The translations under genes were made by a program, and so were the position numbers. The notes beneath the pieces were generated by a model. That model did no database searches and had not been told where the DNA came from. It saw only the letters and a list, made by a program, of their open reading frames with translations. Source: Panax quinquefolius (lineage: Eukaryota > Streptophyta > Magnoliopsida > Apiales > Araliaceae). Taken from it: DNA of 64,000 nt. Below are positions 10,833-24,079 of the stretch, in pieces. The stretch covers positions 126,552,795 through 126,616,794 of the forward strand of contig CM035168.1 of the NCBI GenBank assembly GCA_020205615.1. Direction: 5' to 3'. The first letter of the stretch is position 1; each line of letters begins with the position of its first letter.

Positions 10833-13800
10833 GTTGGCATGTACTGTACGTACCCACCTTAACTTGGAGCCTAGCTAGCATTCTCTACAGTAATTAATTT
10901 AATTAAAGATAGATAGATAGATAGATAATGTTAAGTGTTGTTTTCATTTTTTGTGTGGTTTTGTACGTACATCCCAGCAAGTGGATGAATTCCACTTCTT
11001 ATAACTCAATTGTAAGAGATGCTTGGATTTTAATTCCACGAAAGTAATATCTCATTATATATATATATAATTCAACCTTTTTAGGTCAAATTAATTAGAA
11101 AGTCCATATATACTTCACCCACGTATTACGTATAATAAATGCAAGCTCAATTTTAACTAATTTTAGAAGGCATGTCAAAAAGGCACGGACGATTTTATAA
11201 TTTTAATTTTAATTTTAAATGCGGTTTATAAATTGATATAGGAGCTAGCTATATATGAGCGAAACATTTGATATTTGATTAGTACTAATTTTTTCGCTTC
11301 TTTTTCACATCTTTACGGCAAGCTCACCCCATATTGGCCCTGGCCCCTTAATTAATCTGTGATTTATTAAAATTTGAAATAATAATAAATTATAATTACT
11401 AATTTATATTTTAAAATAGTTTATAATTATATTATATTAATTAAAATTAAATAAACTAATATCAATTCTATATTAAACAAAATAACTTGGATTTTGAAAA
11501 AGAATCGTATACAATCACGATGGAGTTAGTTTTTAATGAAAAACAAGAGGAGGTAATAGAGTTTTGTTTTGTTAGTATCTTGCATTAAAGCAAGTTTTTG
11601 ATCAGGGGGAAAAATATCTATTCAAAAATATACTAAATCATGTCAACTAAATTCACTCATAAATAAATCTACTTTATGCCAACTTTTAATTTATGCACCT
11701 TAGACAACTAACAAAATCACTACATTTCAAATCATTAAATTCCAATGCAACCTTAGCTACCTCCATTAATTTTAGATTTTAAATACACGACTGCATCATA
11801 CAAATGAGTTTAATGTTTATTGTGATCTATCTATAATTCCATTTGGTAGCAACTAGTTTTAGGATTATTTGTTTAGAACTGAATACATCTGAATCGATCA
11901 GCCATTAAGTGTGTTTGTTTTAGAAAAAAATCGTCTGAATGGTTGAATCGGTTAGATGATTGAGCTGAGTGACTAAGTCAGATTTTTTTTAACTGAATGA
12001 GCAGCTGAATAAAGAAAAAAAAATTAAAAAAAAATATATATTAACTGTTATATTAAATAAATGTACAATAATTTTGAATTTTTTCAAAAGGATAAAATAA
12101 TAAATTGATGTCATTCAGATATTTCAAACATGTTAATTATTAAAAAAAAAATTATTCAAATTTAATTTTTATCAAACACCCTCTCAAATTAACTCTCTCT
12201 CTTTTTTTGTCTTGTATATGAAAAAAAGTGGAGTACTATATAACCGACCGATTCATCCTCCCACTATCGCAATTGTAATTCGACGTCAAACTCTCATTAC
12301 CCTTGGTAAAAAAAAGAAACTAAATGGTCAATATCAACTATCATAATTCCAACCTTTTCAAATTTGGAATAGTTTTCAGGTGAGCCAAGATTTTGAAAAC
12401 CACTAGCTTCGGCCTGCTCAAACCCTCCTTCTCCAATCTAGAAGGGCCTAGCTTCGGCCTGCTCAAACGGTCATACCCTCCTTCTCCTAAGAGTGATCAT
12501 TCGGTTATAACCGAACCGAATAATTTATTCGGTTATAACCGAAAACCGAAGTAATATTAATTCTACTATCCGAACTAAAAATCGAAATTTCAAAATAACC
12601 GAATTACCGAATACCGAATGACCAAATTGTAATTTCGATAATTCGGATAAAAACCAAATTACTGTCCAGCAAATGTTACCTGTTTACTGTTTAGCATCCA
12701 ACTGTTACAATATCACTTCTATAGTATCACTTTTAAAAAATTACAGCAGCAACAACTAAGTAACTAACAAACCCAAACACTTTCAGTATCACTTTTACAG
12801 TATCATGATTCATGTCATTACAGTAAGTCAGTAACCCAAAGTTCTTTAACAAGCTCCACCAGTCTGGCAGTCTCCCACAAGGCACAAGCAGCATTAGCAT
12901 CAGTGAGACAGCGATTCAGCATCAACAAGCTCCAGACTCCAGTCTTGCAGTCTCCCAATAGCACTACAACAATAACAATAATAAAAAAACAAAAGTATAC
13001 TGATAGCAGTAAGCACCTTACTATCTATTTAGCATGTTCTTAAATACCTAACATATGTTCTTATTATATATATGTTGAATACCTAACATATGTTTAAATA
13101 CCTAACATATGTTCTTACCTAACTAAAAATCTAGAAAGCAATTAGTCTTGTTCAACTCAAAAAGTAAGTTTGTATATCAGGCGTTCAACTCATCATCATG
13201 CTCCATTTACAGTCAAATTTGTGTAATGGAGCTCTGTTATCCATTTGTGTAATTCATATTTTGACTGTAATCAAATTAATGAATCCATTAATTTGGCCCT
13301 TCTTACCCAAATTCATCAATTTATCATCATGCTCCATTTACAGTCAAAGAATCCATTAATTTGATTTACAGTCAAATGAAGCAACACGTGTGTGTTAACA
13401 GAAGGATAAATCCTAGTTTTTGAGCAATCAAATTTTGACTGTAAACAAATTAAGGACGCCTCAGTATTTCTTTGTCTTCTTTTGATGAGAGAAAAGAAAA
13501 TTAAAGGGGAATAGAAGCTCAAACAAGTTGCGAAAATGATTGCATCTCAAAAATTGGTATCTCACGATCGCTATTCTAAGACTCGACTAACATATCTTCT
13601 ACTTTATCTATATCTCTATATATATGTCCACATGTATATGCCTCGAAATAGACAAGATAGATGAAGAGAAATAATGAGCAAACAAAAGCAGTTGAACCGC
13701 GATCGCAATGATAACAAAAATCAGAACAAAACCCTAAGTCCTAACTAACAAAATCAGATCGAATAACCTGTAAAAGGGTTCAAATCAAACATAGATGTAA

Positions 13801-13971
13801 GTATGCAACAACTAAGAAAACAAACATACCTCCAATTTCTTTGATCAGTCGTAAGAGAGACAAAGAGTCAAGAGGCGTGGCCGCGTGGTTCAACTGAAGT
13901 CTGAAGGCGTGGTTCAACTGAAGTCGTATGAGAGTCAAGAGTCTTTGATCAGTCGTAAGGGAGTAGTCGAC

Positions 13972-16629
13972 TGTGACGCCCCCAAAATAGGTATACATCA
14001 CCCATTCTGAGTTGTCAATACATGGTACAGAAACAACTACAACTTTATTATTACAATGAAGAAAGCGTGAGTTTAAATACAAATATTATCTTCTGATAAT
14101 ATCTATACTCAAATAAATCCTCATCACATTTATTGATACATTATTTTACAAAATGGTGAGGACTACTAAACAATCCTTTCTAAAACCTTCATTCCATACC
14201 CCAGACTACGCACTCGCTTATATTCTCGCCTCCCGAGAAGAATGGAACAAAATGGAAAAGGTGAGCTCAACTATTTCGATAAAGAATATTATGACTAAGA
14301 TAATATACAACAAATTATCGTTAGTCTTCAACACGGAAAAATTTAATAGAATACAATAGACAACAAATTTTAAATCAATATTCGCAGCGGAAATAATAAT
14401 TCATTAGAAGAGTTAAGTAGAGAATGCAAACTACTATCTTCTATGTATGAATTTAAAAGTTCATCGTTTATCTTTTATCCCTGTAACATCAATCAATATA
14501 CATCTGGAATCAAATATTCATCTTTGCACTACTGAGCCAAAGATATTCATCGATTGGTCATGTTCATTTAAACACTGCTCATCTTTGCACTACAGCCAAA
14601 GATATTAATCCGATTAGTCATGTTCATCTCAACACTGTTCATCTTTGCACTACTGAGCCAAAGATATTCTTCAGAAATCATTCATCTTTGCACTACTGGG
14701 CCAAAGATATTCTTTAATATCATCATTTAAGACTAAGGATGATGAAAAATATTTTAAAGAAACGAATCCAATTGAAACAAATTGACAAGGATTAAGGATT
14801 ATGGATTAAGTACTTTGTTTTATCCATGTTCAAAACTACCTCAAAATAATCATAGTGGTGTAAAATTCAAGAATGATCAAAACATGGATACAATCAAAGC
14901 TAGTATCCAAAATAGATGTTTTGGAAAAAAGAAGAAATTTTATTTTTTGGTGAATAAGTGTCGATATCGTGAATAGTCAGTATCGTGAATAAGACCGTAT
15001 ACATGAATAGTAAATCCGACACCAAAAGATAGAAATTCCACAAAAACATCTTCACGCTTCATGAATAGTACTCGTGAATAAGTAACTCGTGAATAGTAAC
15101 TCATGAATAGTAACTCGTGAATAGTAACTCATGAATAGTAACCCGAGAGCATGAAAAAGTTTCAAATTTGATAAAACTTCGGATCAACATTTCAAAGATA
15201 ATGATATTGAAGAAATAATATCATTACGAAAAAAAAAAATATCCCTTACCTCAAAGAATCAAGATTTTGGAATGAAAGGTCGGAAGTGATCTTTGAATGA
15301 AACTTATCTTGAACAAAGAACTCTCAAAGTATCTAAATACTCACAACATACGCTCAATAATATATAGAGAGAGAGAAAGCTTATGTTTTCGGTGTGATTT
15401 TCAATTTAACTTAATTTCTCATTTATAGGAAAATTTTAGCAGACTTGACTGCAACCCGATGGCTTTACTCGCTACTATTCCCACCCACCACATTTGAAAT
15501 AAAATTCAGCACATTTCTTCACCAACCACAAGTGGGGCCCACTCAATTCTAGAATTTTCCACCAAAATCAATTATAAACCTAATTTAAGAATCACCACCT
15601 CTTAAAATTCATAACAAATCATTCGTGCATTTTAACGGTTCAAAATTTGTGGACATATACTCAACTTATGTATGTATAACATACCCAAAATTACCACAAT
15701 CCAACTGGTCGGATTAAAAATTATAACCCCATAATATATCTCAAAACCCCGATTTGATTTTTAATACCTCCAATCCGATAAAATATCGATAAAACACCTC
15801 AACATTAATTTCTTCATTTATAACCACATAAATAAATCCATCATTTATATCCACATAAAATAAATATTTCTTTATCATATGAATCAATAATTAATTATTC
15901 ACAAATAATATTACGAATCACAATTATGACAACGGTAGTTCCTCAGAAAGAGGGGCTTTCAATAAGGATTTCTCCTCATTGGTAGCCGCAATTAGGTGAC
16001 CAAACCTCTCCTTGATGAACTTTCTAGACATTGCCAATAATGCTATCTAATAATATTATTTAAATAATATGAATTATTGATCCGATAATGGAGATAATGT
16101 ATGCGGTGACAATTATTGAACAACAATAATATAAAATATCAACGCAGCAATTATTGAATCAATAAAATAAAATATTGAGCAAGAACTCATCGTGAAAATT
16201 ATTGAGTAGTGCCTTCTACGTAAGGATCAATAATTCAACAATACATGCAATAACACCGTAAAGTGCTTCTTGTGCAACCACGCCAGACATCGTATTTTAA
16301 CCACCGGTATTCCAACGGTCTTAACGGTAATAACTACGCAAGTTATTTTTAACCAACTTATATTTGTCGTTTTCCTCATCCAATCGCTTTCACATGGGCC
16401 CACACACATGGTCGCGCTACCGTCGCATTTAATATTCCACGACGAAGATTTAATATTCCACGACCAAACGAATATTCCCAACAACAATGAATATTTTATA
16501 ACCACTTGCTTATTTTTGAAATATTTGCGCATTTTACCCATAACTAACCACATTAATCAAATCCACCCTTACTATTTCAAAATAATAAATAAAGGAAATT
16601 CTTTTTTATTTAAAAATTTTGGTCTTACA
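13972..16629 (-). repeat. 3' LTR of the nested gypsy element
   Basis: It starts TGTGACGCC and ends GGTCTTACA in plus coordinates. A CCTATAAAT TATA-like box on the minus strand near 15420-15430 is oriented with the element. It holds about four copies of an ATCTTTGCACTAC...AAAGATATT hairpin repeat (14519-14716) and a run of TGAATAGTAACTC repeats (about 14950-15140). Confidence 0.92.
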
Positions 16630-16630
16630 A

Positions 16631-16642
16631 CCTCCCCTCCTT
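16631..16642 (-). other. Polypurine tract of the gypsy element
   Basis: Minus strand AAGGAGGGGAGG lies directly before the 3' LTR. The matching tract in the related plus-strand element at 61833 is AAGGAGAGGAGG. Confidence 0.8.
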
Positions 16643-16649
16643 ATGAAAT

Positions 16650-17920
16650 TTCGTCCCTCGAAATTGACGACGTACTGGTGTTTGAAAAGGTGAGGATACC
16701 TCGCTTTCATTTTCATTTCCAATTCCTGTGTCATTTCTCTATAGCATGATTCCTCCACAAAACTTTAACTTGTGGTATGACCTTTCTTGGCGTAGGACAT
16801 GCTCCTTCCTATCCAAGATCTTGACAGATACCTCCTCATACGTTAAGTCTTCTATATCTCGTCCTGGTTCTAACTCTATAGCGTGGTTCGGGTCTTTCAC
16901 ATATTTACGAAGCAAACCGATATGTGAAACACATTATGAACACGAGACATACTTGGAGGTAACGCAAGTCTATAGGCTACATTTCTACTCGGTCAAGAAT
17001 TTGAAATGGACCAATAAATCGTGGATTGAGCTTTCTCTCTTCCCAAATCTTGTAACTCCTTCCATGGAGCAACTCGCAATAATACATGATCCCCTACACT
17101 AAATTCCACGTCCTTTCGATGAAGATCCGTGATAACTCTTTTATCGATCTTGTGCCGTTTGTATATCGTTGTCGAATCATTTGGATCTTTTCGGTGAGTC
17201 ATAACGCATCTTAACTCGGGTCCCAACAATGTTGCTTCACCCACCTCATCCCAACATATTGGAGAACGACATTTTCGGCCCATATAATGCTCGAATGGAG
17301 CCACACCTATACTTGCTCGATAAGCTGTTGTTGTAGGAGAATTCCACCAATGGTAAATACTTATCCCAACCGCCTTGAAGTTCAGGACACAAAGTCTTAA
17401 TAAATCTTCAAGAGTTTGAATAGTCCTCTCGATTGTCCGTCTGTTTGGGGATGGTATGTCAGAACTAAATCGCAAATCCGTGCCCATAGCTTTTTGCAAG
17501 CTAACCCAAAATCTTGAAGTGAATCTTGGGTCACGATCCGAAACTATGGATACAGCATGCCATGCAACCTCACAATCTCATTTACGACATACTAGCAAGG
17601 CGTTCAAGGAATAAGTCTCCGTATCGGCAAGAAGAAATGAGCGATTTGGTTAATCTATCAACAATAACCCAAATAGCATTGATGCCTTGAGAAACCGTAG
17701 GAAGACCCGTAACGAAATCCATGGTAATGTGTTCCCACTTCCATTAGGAATCTCAAGTGGTTGCAACGGACCCTTAGGTACTAGATGCTCGCCTTTACAC
17801 GTTGACAAGTTAAACACATTGAGATAAACTTTGCAATCTCTCTCTTCATATTGTTCCACCAAAATGTATGTCAAGATCACGATACATTTTAGTACTTCCA
17901 GGATGGATTGCAAATGGTGT
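16650..17920 (-). pseudogene. Gypsy integrase and C-terminal tail, decayed
   Basis: Minus-strand fragments in several frames. The stretch with LVPKGPLQPLEIP lies just after the zinc-binding region (about 17690-17830). RRTIERTIQTLEDLLRLC and APFEHYMGRKCRSPICW (17200-17470) belong to the integrase core. KDVEFSVGDHVLLRVAPWK (about 17050-17120) is the usual C-terminal segment. Frameshifts and stops separate them. In life this enzyme inserts the cDNA into the chromosome; this copy cannot be functional. Confidence 0.85.
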
Positions 17921-18760
17921 ATTGTGTGTCTCCATCATAATCTTGTACTTCAAATCGTAGTCGTTAGGAACACAAAGTCAGAGTGGACTCAAGTATTCCT
18001 TCTTCATCATTCTCGCTTAGGAATAGCTCCTTCTTGTACTTTCTTCTTCATACGCATAAGCTCTGATTCGGTGGCTCGAGCAACCTTAACTTTTTCTATT
18101 AAAGTTGGCTGTACGCGTATACTTGACATCATCCTTTTCGTGCCCCGCGATATGATCTTTCTACTCAACGCGTCGCCTACCACGTTCGCTTTTTCCAGGA
18201 TGGTATTGAATAGTGTGGTCGTAGTCTTTCAATAGCTCGAGCCAACGCCACCGCCGCATGTTGAGTTCTCTTTTGAGTGAAGAAATATTTAAGGCTTTTT
18301 ATGGTGAATATATCTCCACTTTCTCCCATATAGATAGTGCCTCCATATCTTTAACAAAAACATTGGCCGCCAACTCTAGATCATGAAGTAGGATAATTCC
18401 TCTCATACTCTTTAAGTTGTCGCGAGGAATAAAGCTATGACTTTCCCACGTTGCATGAGAACACATCCTAACCCTTTGCTCAAGCATCATCAGAGATAAC
18501 AAATTCATCCGAACCAGATGGTATTGTTAGAACAAAATAGAAATAAGTCTCTCTTAAGCTCTTGGAAACTTTTCTCGCATTCTTCGCTCCAAACGAATTT
18601 TGTATCCTTCCGAAGTTAGCCGAGTTAATGGAGTAGCGATTCGAGAAAACCCTTCCACGAATCTCCGATAATAACCAATTAAGCCCAAAAGCTACGTCTT
18701 GACCGACTTCGGTTGCTCCTAACTTCAGATTGCTTCAATCTTCACGGATCAACAGATACT
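17921..18760 (-). pseudogene. Gypsy RNase H and RT C-terminus, decayed
   Basis: Minus-strand segments with the HDLELAA motif typical of the RNase H domain (18299-18508) and, nearer 18600-18680, the RT/RNase H connection reading YYRRFVEGFSRIA. The frame is broken repeatedly. Confidence 0.75.
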
Positions 18761-19330
18761 CCATGTTTTGACACCACATGCCCAAGAAATGCTACTTCCT
18801 CAAGCCGTAACTCGCATTTCTTCAATTTGGCATAAAGTTGGTTTTCACGAAGCCTTTGGAGTACCAAATTTTCAAATGGTGCTCATGATCTTCACGACTT
18901 TTGGAATATATAAGGATGTCATCAATAAAGACAACAACGAATCGATCCAAATATTCCTTGAATTCTCGGTTCATCATATCCATGAAAGCCGCGAGGAGCA
19001 TTAGTTAGTCCGAAAGACATGACTAAGAATTCATAATGCCCATACCGAAGAGTTCAAGGCGTCTTTGGAATATCCTCGATTCTAATCTTCAAATTGATGA
19101 TATCGAGCTAAGATCGATTTTTGAAAAGAATTGTGCCCTCAGAATCGGGTTAAACAAGTCATCAATACGAGGTAGAGGATACCTATTCTTGATGGTGACA
19201 TGGTTCAATTCCCGATAGTCAATACAAAGTCGCATACTCCCGTCTTTCTTCTTTACGAATAAAACAAGAGCACCCCAAGGAGATGTACTAGAATGAATGA
19301 AACCGATGTCCAACAATTCCTGTAGTTGGA
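18761..19330 (-). pseudogene. Gypsy reverse transcriptase, decayed
   Basis: The minus-strand frame at 19316-19089 begins [20 protein letters not shown] and continues with [20 protein letters not shown] and FFSKIDL, the first conserved blocks of gypsy RT. Later blocks (about 18770-19080) are present only in shifted frames. It would copy element RNA to DNA if intact. Confidence 0.88.
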
Positions 19331-19340
19331 CCTTTAACTC

Positions 19341-19986
19341 CTAAAGTTCAATAGGAGCCATTCGATATGGGGTTTTAGAAATGGGCTTTGTACCAGGTTC
19401 AAGATCAATAAAGAATTCAACTTCACGTTCTGGGGGTAGACCGGGAAGTTCTTCATGAAATACGTCAGGAAAGTCAATAACAACAGGAATATTATTCAAA
19501 TTTGACGTGTCTTTATTCAAATCCATAACATGGGCTAAGAAAGCTTGACATCCGTTTTTCAATAAACGAATAGCTTTATGATTAGATATGATAGTGATTG
19601 ATTTTAATGGTTTAGTTGCTTGAATTGCATACAACGGGTTGGTTAGGAATATGAAAACTAACAACCTTACGAAAACAATCAATTTTGGTATGATGAGTAG
19701 TTAACCAATCAATCCCTAAAATCACATCAAAAGCAAGTATCTTTAAAGAGATAAGGTCAACAGGTAAGGTAATGGTGCCAACTTGAATCAAACAAGATTT
19801 ATAAACAGTGGATGTGATGAAAGTTTCTCCTAACGGAGTTTCCACAGATAGATCAAAGTCTAATTTCTCCCGAGTCAAGTTTAAGCGTTGAGCACATGCA
19901 GGAGAGATAAATGAATGGGTAAAGCACCGCAGATCAAGTAAGGTATAAACTTCGCAAGAATTTATAAATAGCTTACCCGTGATCAC
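19341..19986 (-). pseudogene. Gypsy aspartic protease, active site lost
   Basis: Two overlapping minus-strand frames cover the retropepsin-like domain. The active-site region reads LLDLRCFTHSF where the family has D-[ST]-G-A-[ST]-H-S-F, so the catalytic triad is destroyed. The downstream VILGIDWL (flap-distal hydrophobic-hydrophobic-G) is recognisable. The linker DFPDVFHEELPGLPP, typical before RT, follows. Confidence 0.88.
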
Positions 19987-19999
19987 CTCGTTTGGGTTC

Positions 20000-21180
20000 T
20001 CGCATTATGACCAATCCACAACAAACGCTTCTTCCCGAATCGTTGATTTTGACTTTTTCTGGACGATCTTTTGAGTCACCGTCCCTCATTGAACTAGGTT
20101 TCGCTATCGCATAATCTCGAAGCGATATGTCCTTCCTTTCCACAACTATAGCATACCTTGAGCTCATTGTAGGCGGTTTGGGCGATATGTCCCTCTTTTC
20201 GCATTTGTAAAGATATAATGGGTGGTCGTTCTCCTCCCTTAGAACCGATTCTTCCGCAAGACTTGCTGCCTTCACATAGTCGTTGTTAAATCTCCTCTTT
20301 AAAATCTCCTCCCGACTCGCTTCTTACTCGCTTTTCATGACCATGATTACCACCAGAGTGGTTACCATTTCTGTCCGCTTCATTTCTTTCTCCGCAGTTA
20401 TCATTATTCGTTGACTACTATCTCCGGTACGATCCGGTTATGGTCCTCGGTTGGCCGTACTCGTTATCTCGCTTCTAATAATTGAGCCCTATTTTACAAC
20501 ATCCGAATAAAGAGAAAGTTTATGAGAAATGAGATATCGACGTATCCGGGTTTCAAACCTCTAAGAAACATCCGCCATACGCTCCTCATTCTCCACCAAA
20601 TGAGGTGCAAACTGGATAACTCGCAAACTTTTGCCTCGTCATCGAGACACCGCGTCGTGTTGTTTTGCTCTAATCGATGAACTCCACTTCCTTCGTATAG
20701 CGATTTAACACTTTCGAGGAAAGTATTTGTCATTAAATAGTCTCTCGAAATGTCTCCCAAGACATGCCGAGTGGGCCGGGATGGTACGCTTCACGAGACT
20801 CACCACCGATGAGTCTACCGCCTCGCCACGGAACATAAAGGTGGCGAATGGAACCTTCTGTTCCTCCGCATCCCAAGACATCGAATATCTTGGTAATTTG
20901 CTTGACCCATGTTTCCGCCATGATCGGATCTCGCTTTCCCTTAAATTCTGGTGGTCCCAACTCTTCAAGCGCTTGTTTGTGACAACCCGTGAATTGCTAT
21001 CATTTCCTCCTCGTATTTTGAACACGAGTCTCCCTCGCCCGATTTTGTATGAATCGCAAAAACTTCTAAACATCCCCTCGTTCATCATCTCGCTCCATGG
21101 TGTTGTTCACGGGAGGAACATCACCACTGCTGTATCGCGTTCTCCTCGTTGGTGAGTAGTGACGCGTCTCCACGTTCTCA
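20000..21180 (-). pseudogene. Gypsy gag with CCHC zinc knuckle, decayed
   Basis: The minus strand has MGPPEFKGKRDPIMAETW at 20960 and following, the usual capsid block; a later segment resembles the FLRGLKP.Y motif near 20545-20580. A complete CX2CX4HX4C knuckle, CYSCGKEGHIASRLC, lies at about 20111-20155, with a degraded first knuckle next to it. Frames are broken. Gag packages element RNA. Confidence 0.85.
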
Positions 21181-21382
21181 TTTCCATTGTTAATATTCTC
21201 ACGACATTCTCAAATCATTGTCATAAAACAAGGGTTAATTAAGGAAATCAATATATCACATAATATCCCTTATATCTTGACCAACTAACAAATAAGCTTA
21301 GGTAGGACACACTTTAGCGAAGGATTTACTCGCCTCTCCCTCCTAGTTCTATTCCCGATCTCCGCCAGAGATCATATCCCTA

Positions 21383-21394
21383 AGCTCGATACCA
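21383..21394 (-). other. Primer binding site (initiator tRNA-Met type)
   Basis: Minus strand TGGTATCGAGCT immediately downstream of the 5' LTR is one deletion away from the plant initiator-Met PBS TGGTATCAGAGC. The sister copy at about 56486-56497 reads AGGTATCAAAGC. Confidence 0.75.
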
Positions 21395-21396
21395 AC

Positions 21397-24079
21397 TATG
21401 ACGCCCCCAAAATAGGTATACATCACCCATTCGAGTTGTCAATACATGCATGCGAAACAACTACAACTTTATTATTACAACAAGTAAAACTGTGAGTTTA
21501 AATACAAATATTATCTTCTGCATAATATCTATACTCAAATAAATCCTCATCACATTTATTGATACATTATTTTACAAAATGGTGAGGACTACTAAACAAT
21601 CCTTTCTAAAACCTTCATTCCATACCCCACTGCGTACTCATTTATATTCTCGCCTCCCGAGAAGAATGGAACAAAATGGAAAAGGGTGAGCTCAACTAGC
21701 TCATAAAGAATATTATGACTAAGATAATATACAACAAATTATCGTTAGTCTTCAACAGGGAAAAATTTAATAGAATCTGATAGACAACAAATTTTAAATC
21801 AATATTCGCAATGAAATAATAATTCATTAGAAGAGTTAAGTAGAGAATGCAAACTACTATCTTCTATGTATGAATTTAAAAGTTCATCGTCATCTTTTAT
21901 CCCCAGTAACATCAATCAATATACATACGGAATCAAATATTCATCTTTGCACTACAAAGCCAAAGATATTCATCGATTAAGTCGTGTTCATTTAAACACT
22001 GTTCATCTTTGCACCACTGGGCCAAAGATATTAATCCGATTAGTCATGTTCATCTCAACACTGCTCATCTTTGCACTACAAAGCCAAAGATATTCTTCAG
22101 AAATCATTCATCTTTGCACTACTGAGGCCAAAGATATTCTTTAATATCATCATTTAAGACTAAGGATGATGAAAATATTTTTAAAGAAACGAATCCAATT
22201 GAAACAAAATGACAAGGATTAAGGATTATGGATTCGCATACTTTGTTTTATCCATGTTCAAAACTACCTCAAAATAATCATAGTGGTGTAAAATTCAAGA
22301 ATGATCAAAACATGGATACAATCAAAGCTAGTATCCAAAATAGATGTTTTGGACAAAAGAAGAAATTTTATTTTTTGGTGAATAGTCTTCAGATACGTGA
22401 ATAGTCCGAGTATCGTGAATAAGGTCAGATATCGTGAATAGATCGTATATCATGAATAGTAAATCCGACACCAAAAGATAGAAATTCCATAAAAACATCT
22501 TCACGCTTCATGAATAGTACTCGTGAATAAGAACTCGTGAATAAGTAACTCATGAATAGTAACTCGTGAATAGTAACTCATGAATAGTAACCCCGACATG
22601 AAAAAGTTCCAAATTTGATAAAACTTCAGATCAACATTTCAAAGATAATGATATTGAAGAAATAATATCATTACTAAAAAAAATAATAATATCCCTTACC
22701 TCAAAGAATCAAGATTTGGAATGAAAGGTCGGAAGTGATTTGAATGAAACTCAGATTGAACAAAGAACTCTCAAAGTATCTAAATACTCACAAAATACGC
22801 TCAATAATATAGAGAGAGAAAGAGAGAAAGCTTATGTTTCTGGTGTGATTTTCAATTCTAACTTAGTCCTCTATTTATAGGAAAATTTTAGCAGACTTGA
22901 CCTGCAACCTGATGGCTTTACCTGCTACTATTCCCACCCACCACATTTGAAATAAAATTCAGCACATTTCTTCACCAACCACAAGTGGGGCCCACTCAAT
23001 TCTAGAATTTTCCACCAAAATCAATTATAAACCTAATTTCCGAATCAGCCACCTCTTAAAATTCATAACAAATCATTCGTGCATTTTTAACGGTTCAAAA
23101 TTTGTGGACATATACTCAACTTATGTATGTATAACATACCCAAAAATTACCACAATCCAACGGTCGGATTAAAAATTATAACCCATTAATATATCTCAAA
23201 ACCCTTGATTTGATTTTTAATACCTCCAATCCGAGATAAAATCCGATAAAAACACCTCAACATTAATTTCTTCATTTATAACCACATAAATAAATCCATC
23301 ATTTATATCCACATAAAATAAATATTTCTTTATCATATGAATCAATAATTAATTATTCACAAATAATATTACAGAATCACAATTATGACAACCAGGCCGT
23401 TCCCCAGGAAAGAGGGGCTTTCCAATAAGGATTTCTCTCTTCTTTGCGCGCAATTAGGTGACCAAACCTCTCCTCGATGTAACTTTCTAGACATCATCAA
23501 TAATCTTTATCTAATAATATTATTTAAATAATATGAATTATTGATCCGATAATGGAGATAATGCAAAGTGACAATTATTGAACAACAATAATATAAAATA
23601 TCAACGCAAGCAATTATTGAATCAATAAAATAAAATATTGAGCGAAGAACTACTGTGAAAATTATTGAGAAAGGCCTTCACGTAAGGATCAATAATTCAA
23701 CAATCTCATGTAATACTGGTGTCTTCGCGGCAACCACGCCAGACGTATCGTATTTTAACCACGGGTATTCCAACAGCTTTAATTGATAATAACTACGCCT
23801 GTTATTTTTAACCAACTTATATTTGTCGTTTTCCTCATCCAATCGCTTTTAGTTATGGGCCTTTGGTCATGCTGGCAGTCATTTAATATTCCCGATGCGA
23901 ATATTCCATTTACCAAACGAATATTTAAACAACAATGAATATTTTATAACCACTTGCTTATTTTGAAATATTTGCGCATTTTACCCATAACTAACCACAT
24001 TAATCAAATCCACCCTTACTATTTCAAAATAATAAATAAAGGAAATTTCTTTTTATTTAAAAAATTTTGGGGTCTTACA
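21397..24079 (-). repeat. 5' LTR of the nested gypsy element
   Basis: Closely matches 13972-16629 along its full length, including the hairpin repeats (about 21940-22145) and the TGAATAG repeats (about 22378-22595). It starts TATGACGCC where the partner has TGTGACGCC. Differences are mostly short indels. Confidence 0.92.

Larger units (their letters stand above)
9174..12487. other. Intergenic after WRKY, rich in simple repeats
   Basis: No gene recognised. It contains a (GGT)n tract near 9985-10006, (GGAA)n, (CCAG)n and (GATA)n arrays, and AT-rich filler. A roughly 20-bp word beginning AGCTTCGGCCTGCTCAAAC occurs twice, near 12408 and 12450, directly before the hAT-like element. The open frame at 10594-10881 comes from repeat sequence and is not a gene. 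Confidence 0.5.
13972..24079 (-). mobile_element. Full-length, decayed Ty3/gypsy LTR retrotransposon (chromovirus-like)
   Basis: A 10.1-kb element with two 2.7-kb LTRs, ends TG...CA and a perfect 5-bp duplication TCGAC (13967-13971, 24080-24084). Sense is the minus strand: PBS near 21390, gag, protease, RT, RNase H and integrase down to the PPT at 16631. The pol order (integrase last) fixes it as Ty3/gypsy. The tail after integrase resembles the Tekay/Del chromovirus group. Many frameshifts and stops make it non-autonomous. The same LTR family recurs at 48815-52181, 54991-57046, 57203-59943 and 61847-64000. Confidence 0.92.

Noticed and set aside
10594..10881. 95-codon minus-strand open frame
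   Set aside because: Built on the (CCAG)n repeat and AT-rich flank. No domain and no splice context.
16270..17102. Plus-strand frames of 159 and 124 codons
   Set aside because: The first lies in the LTR and the second is antisense to the integrase tail. Neither has domain similarity.
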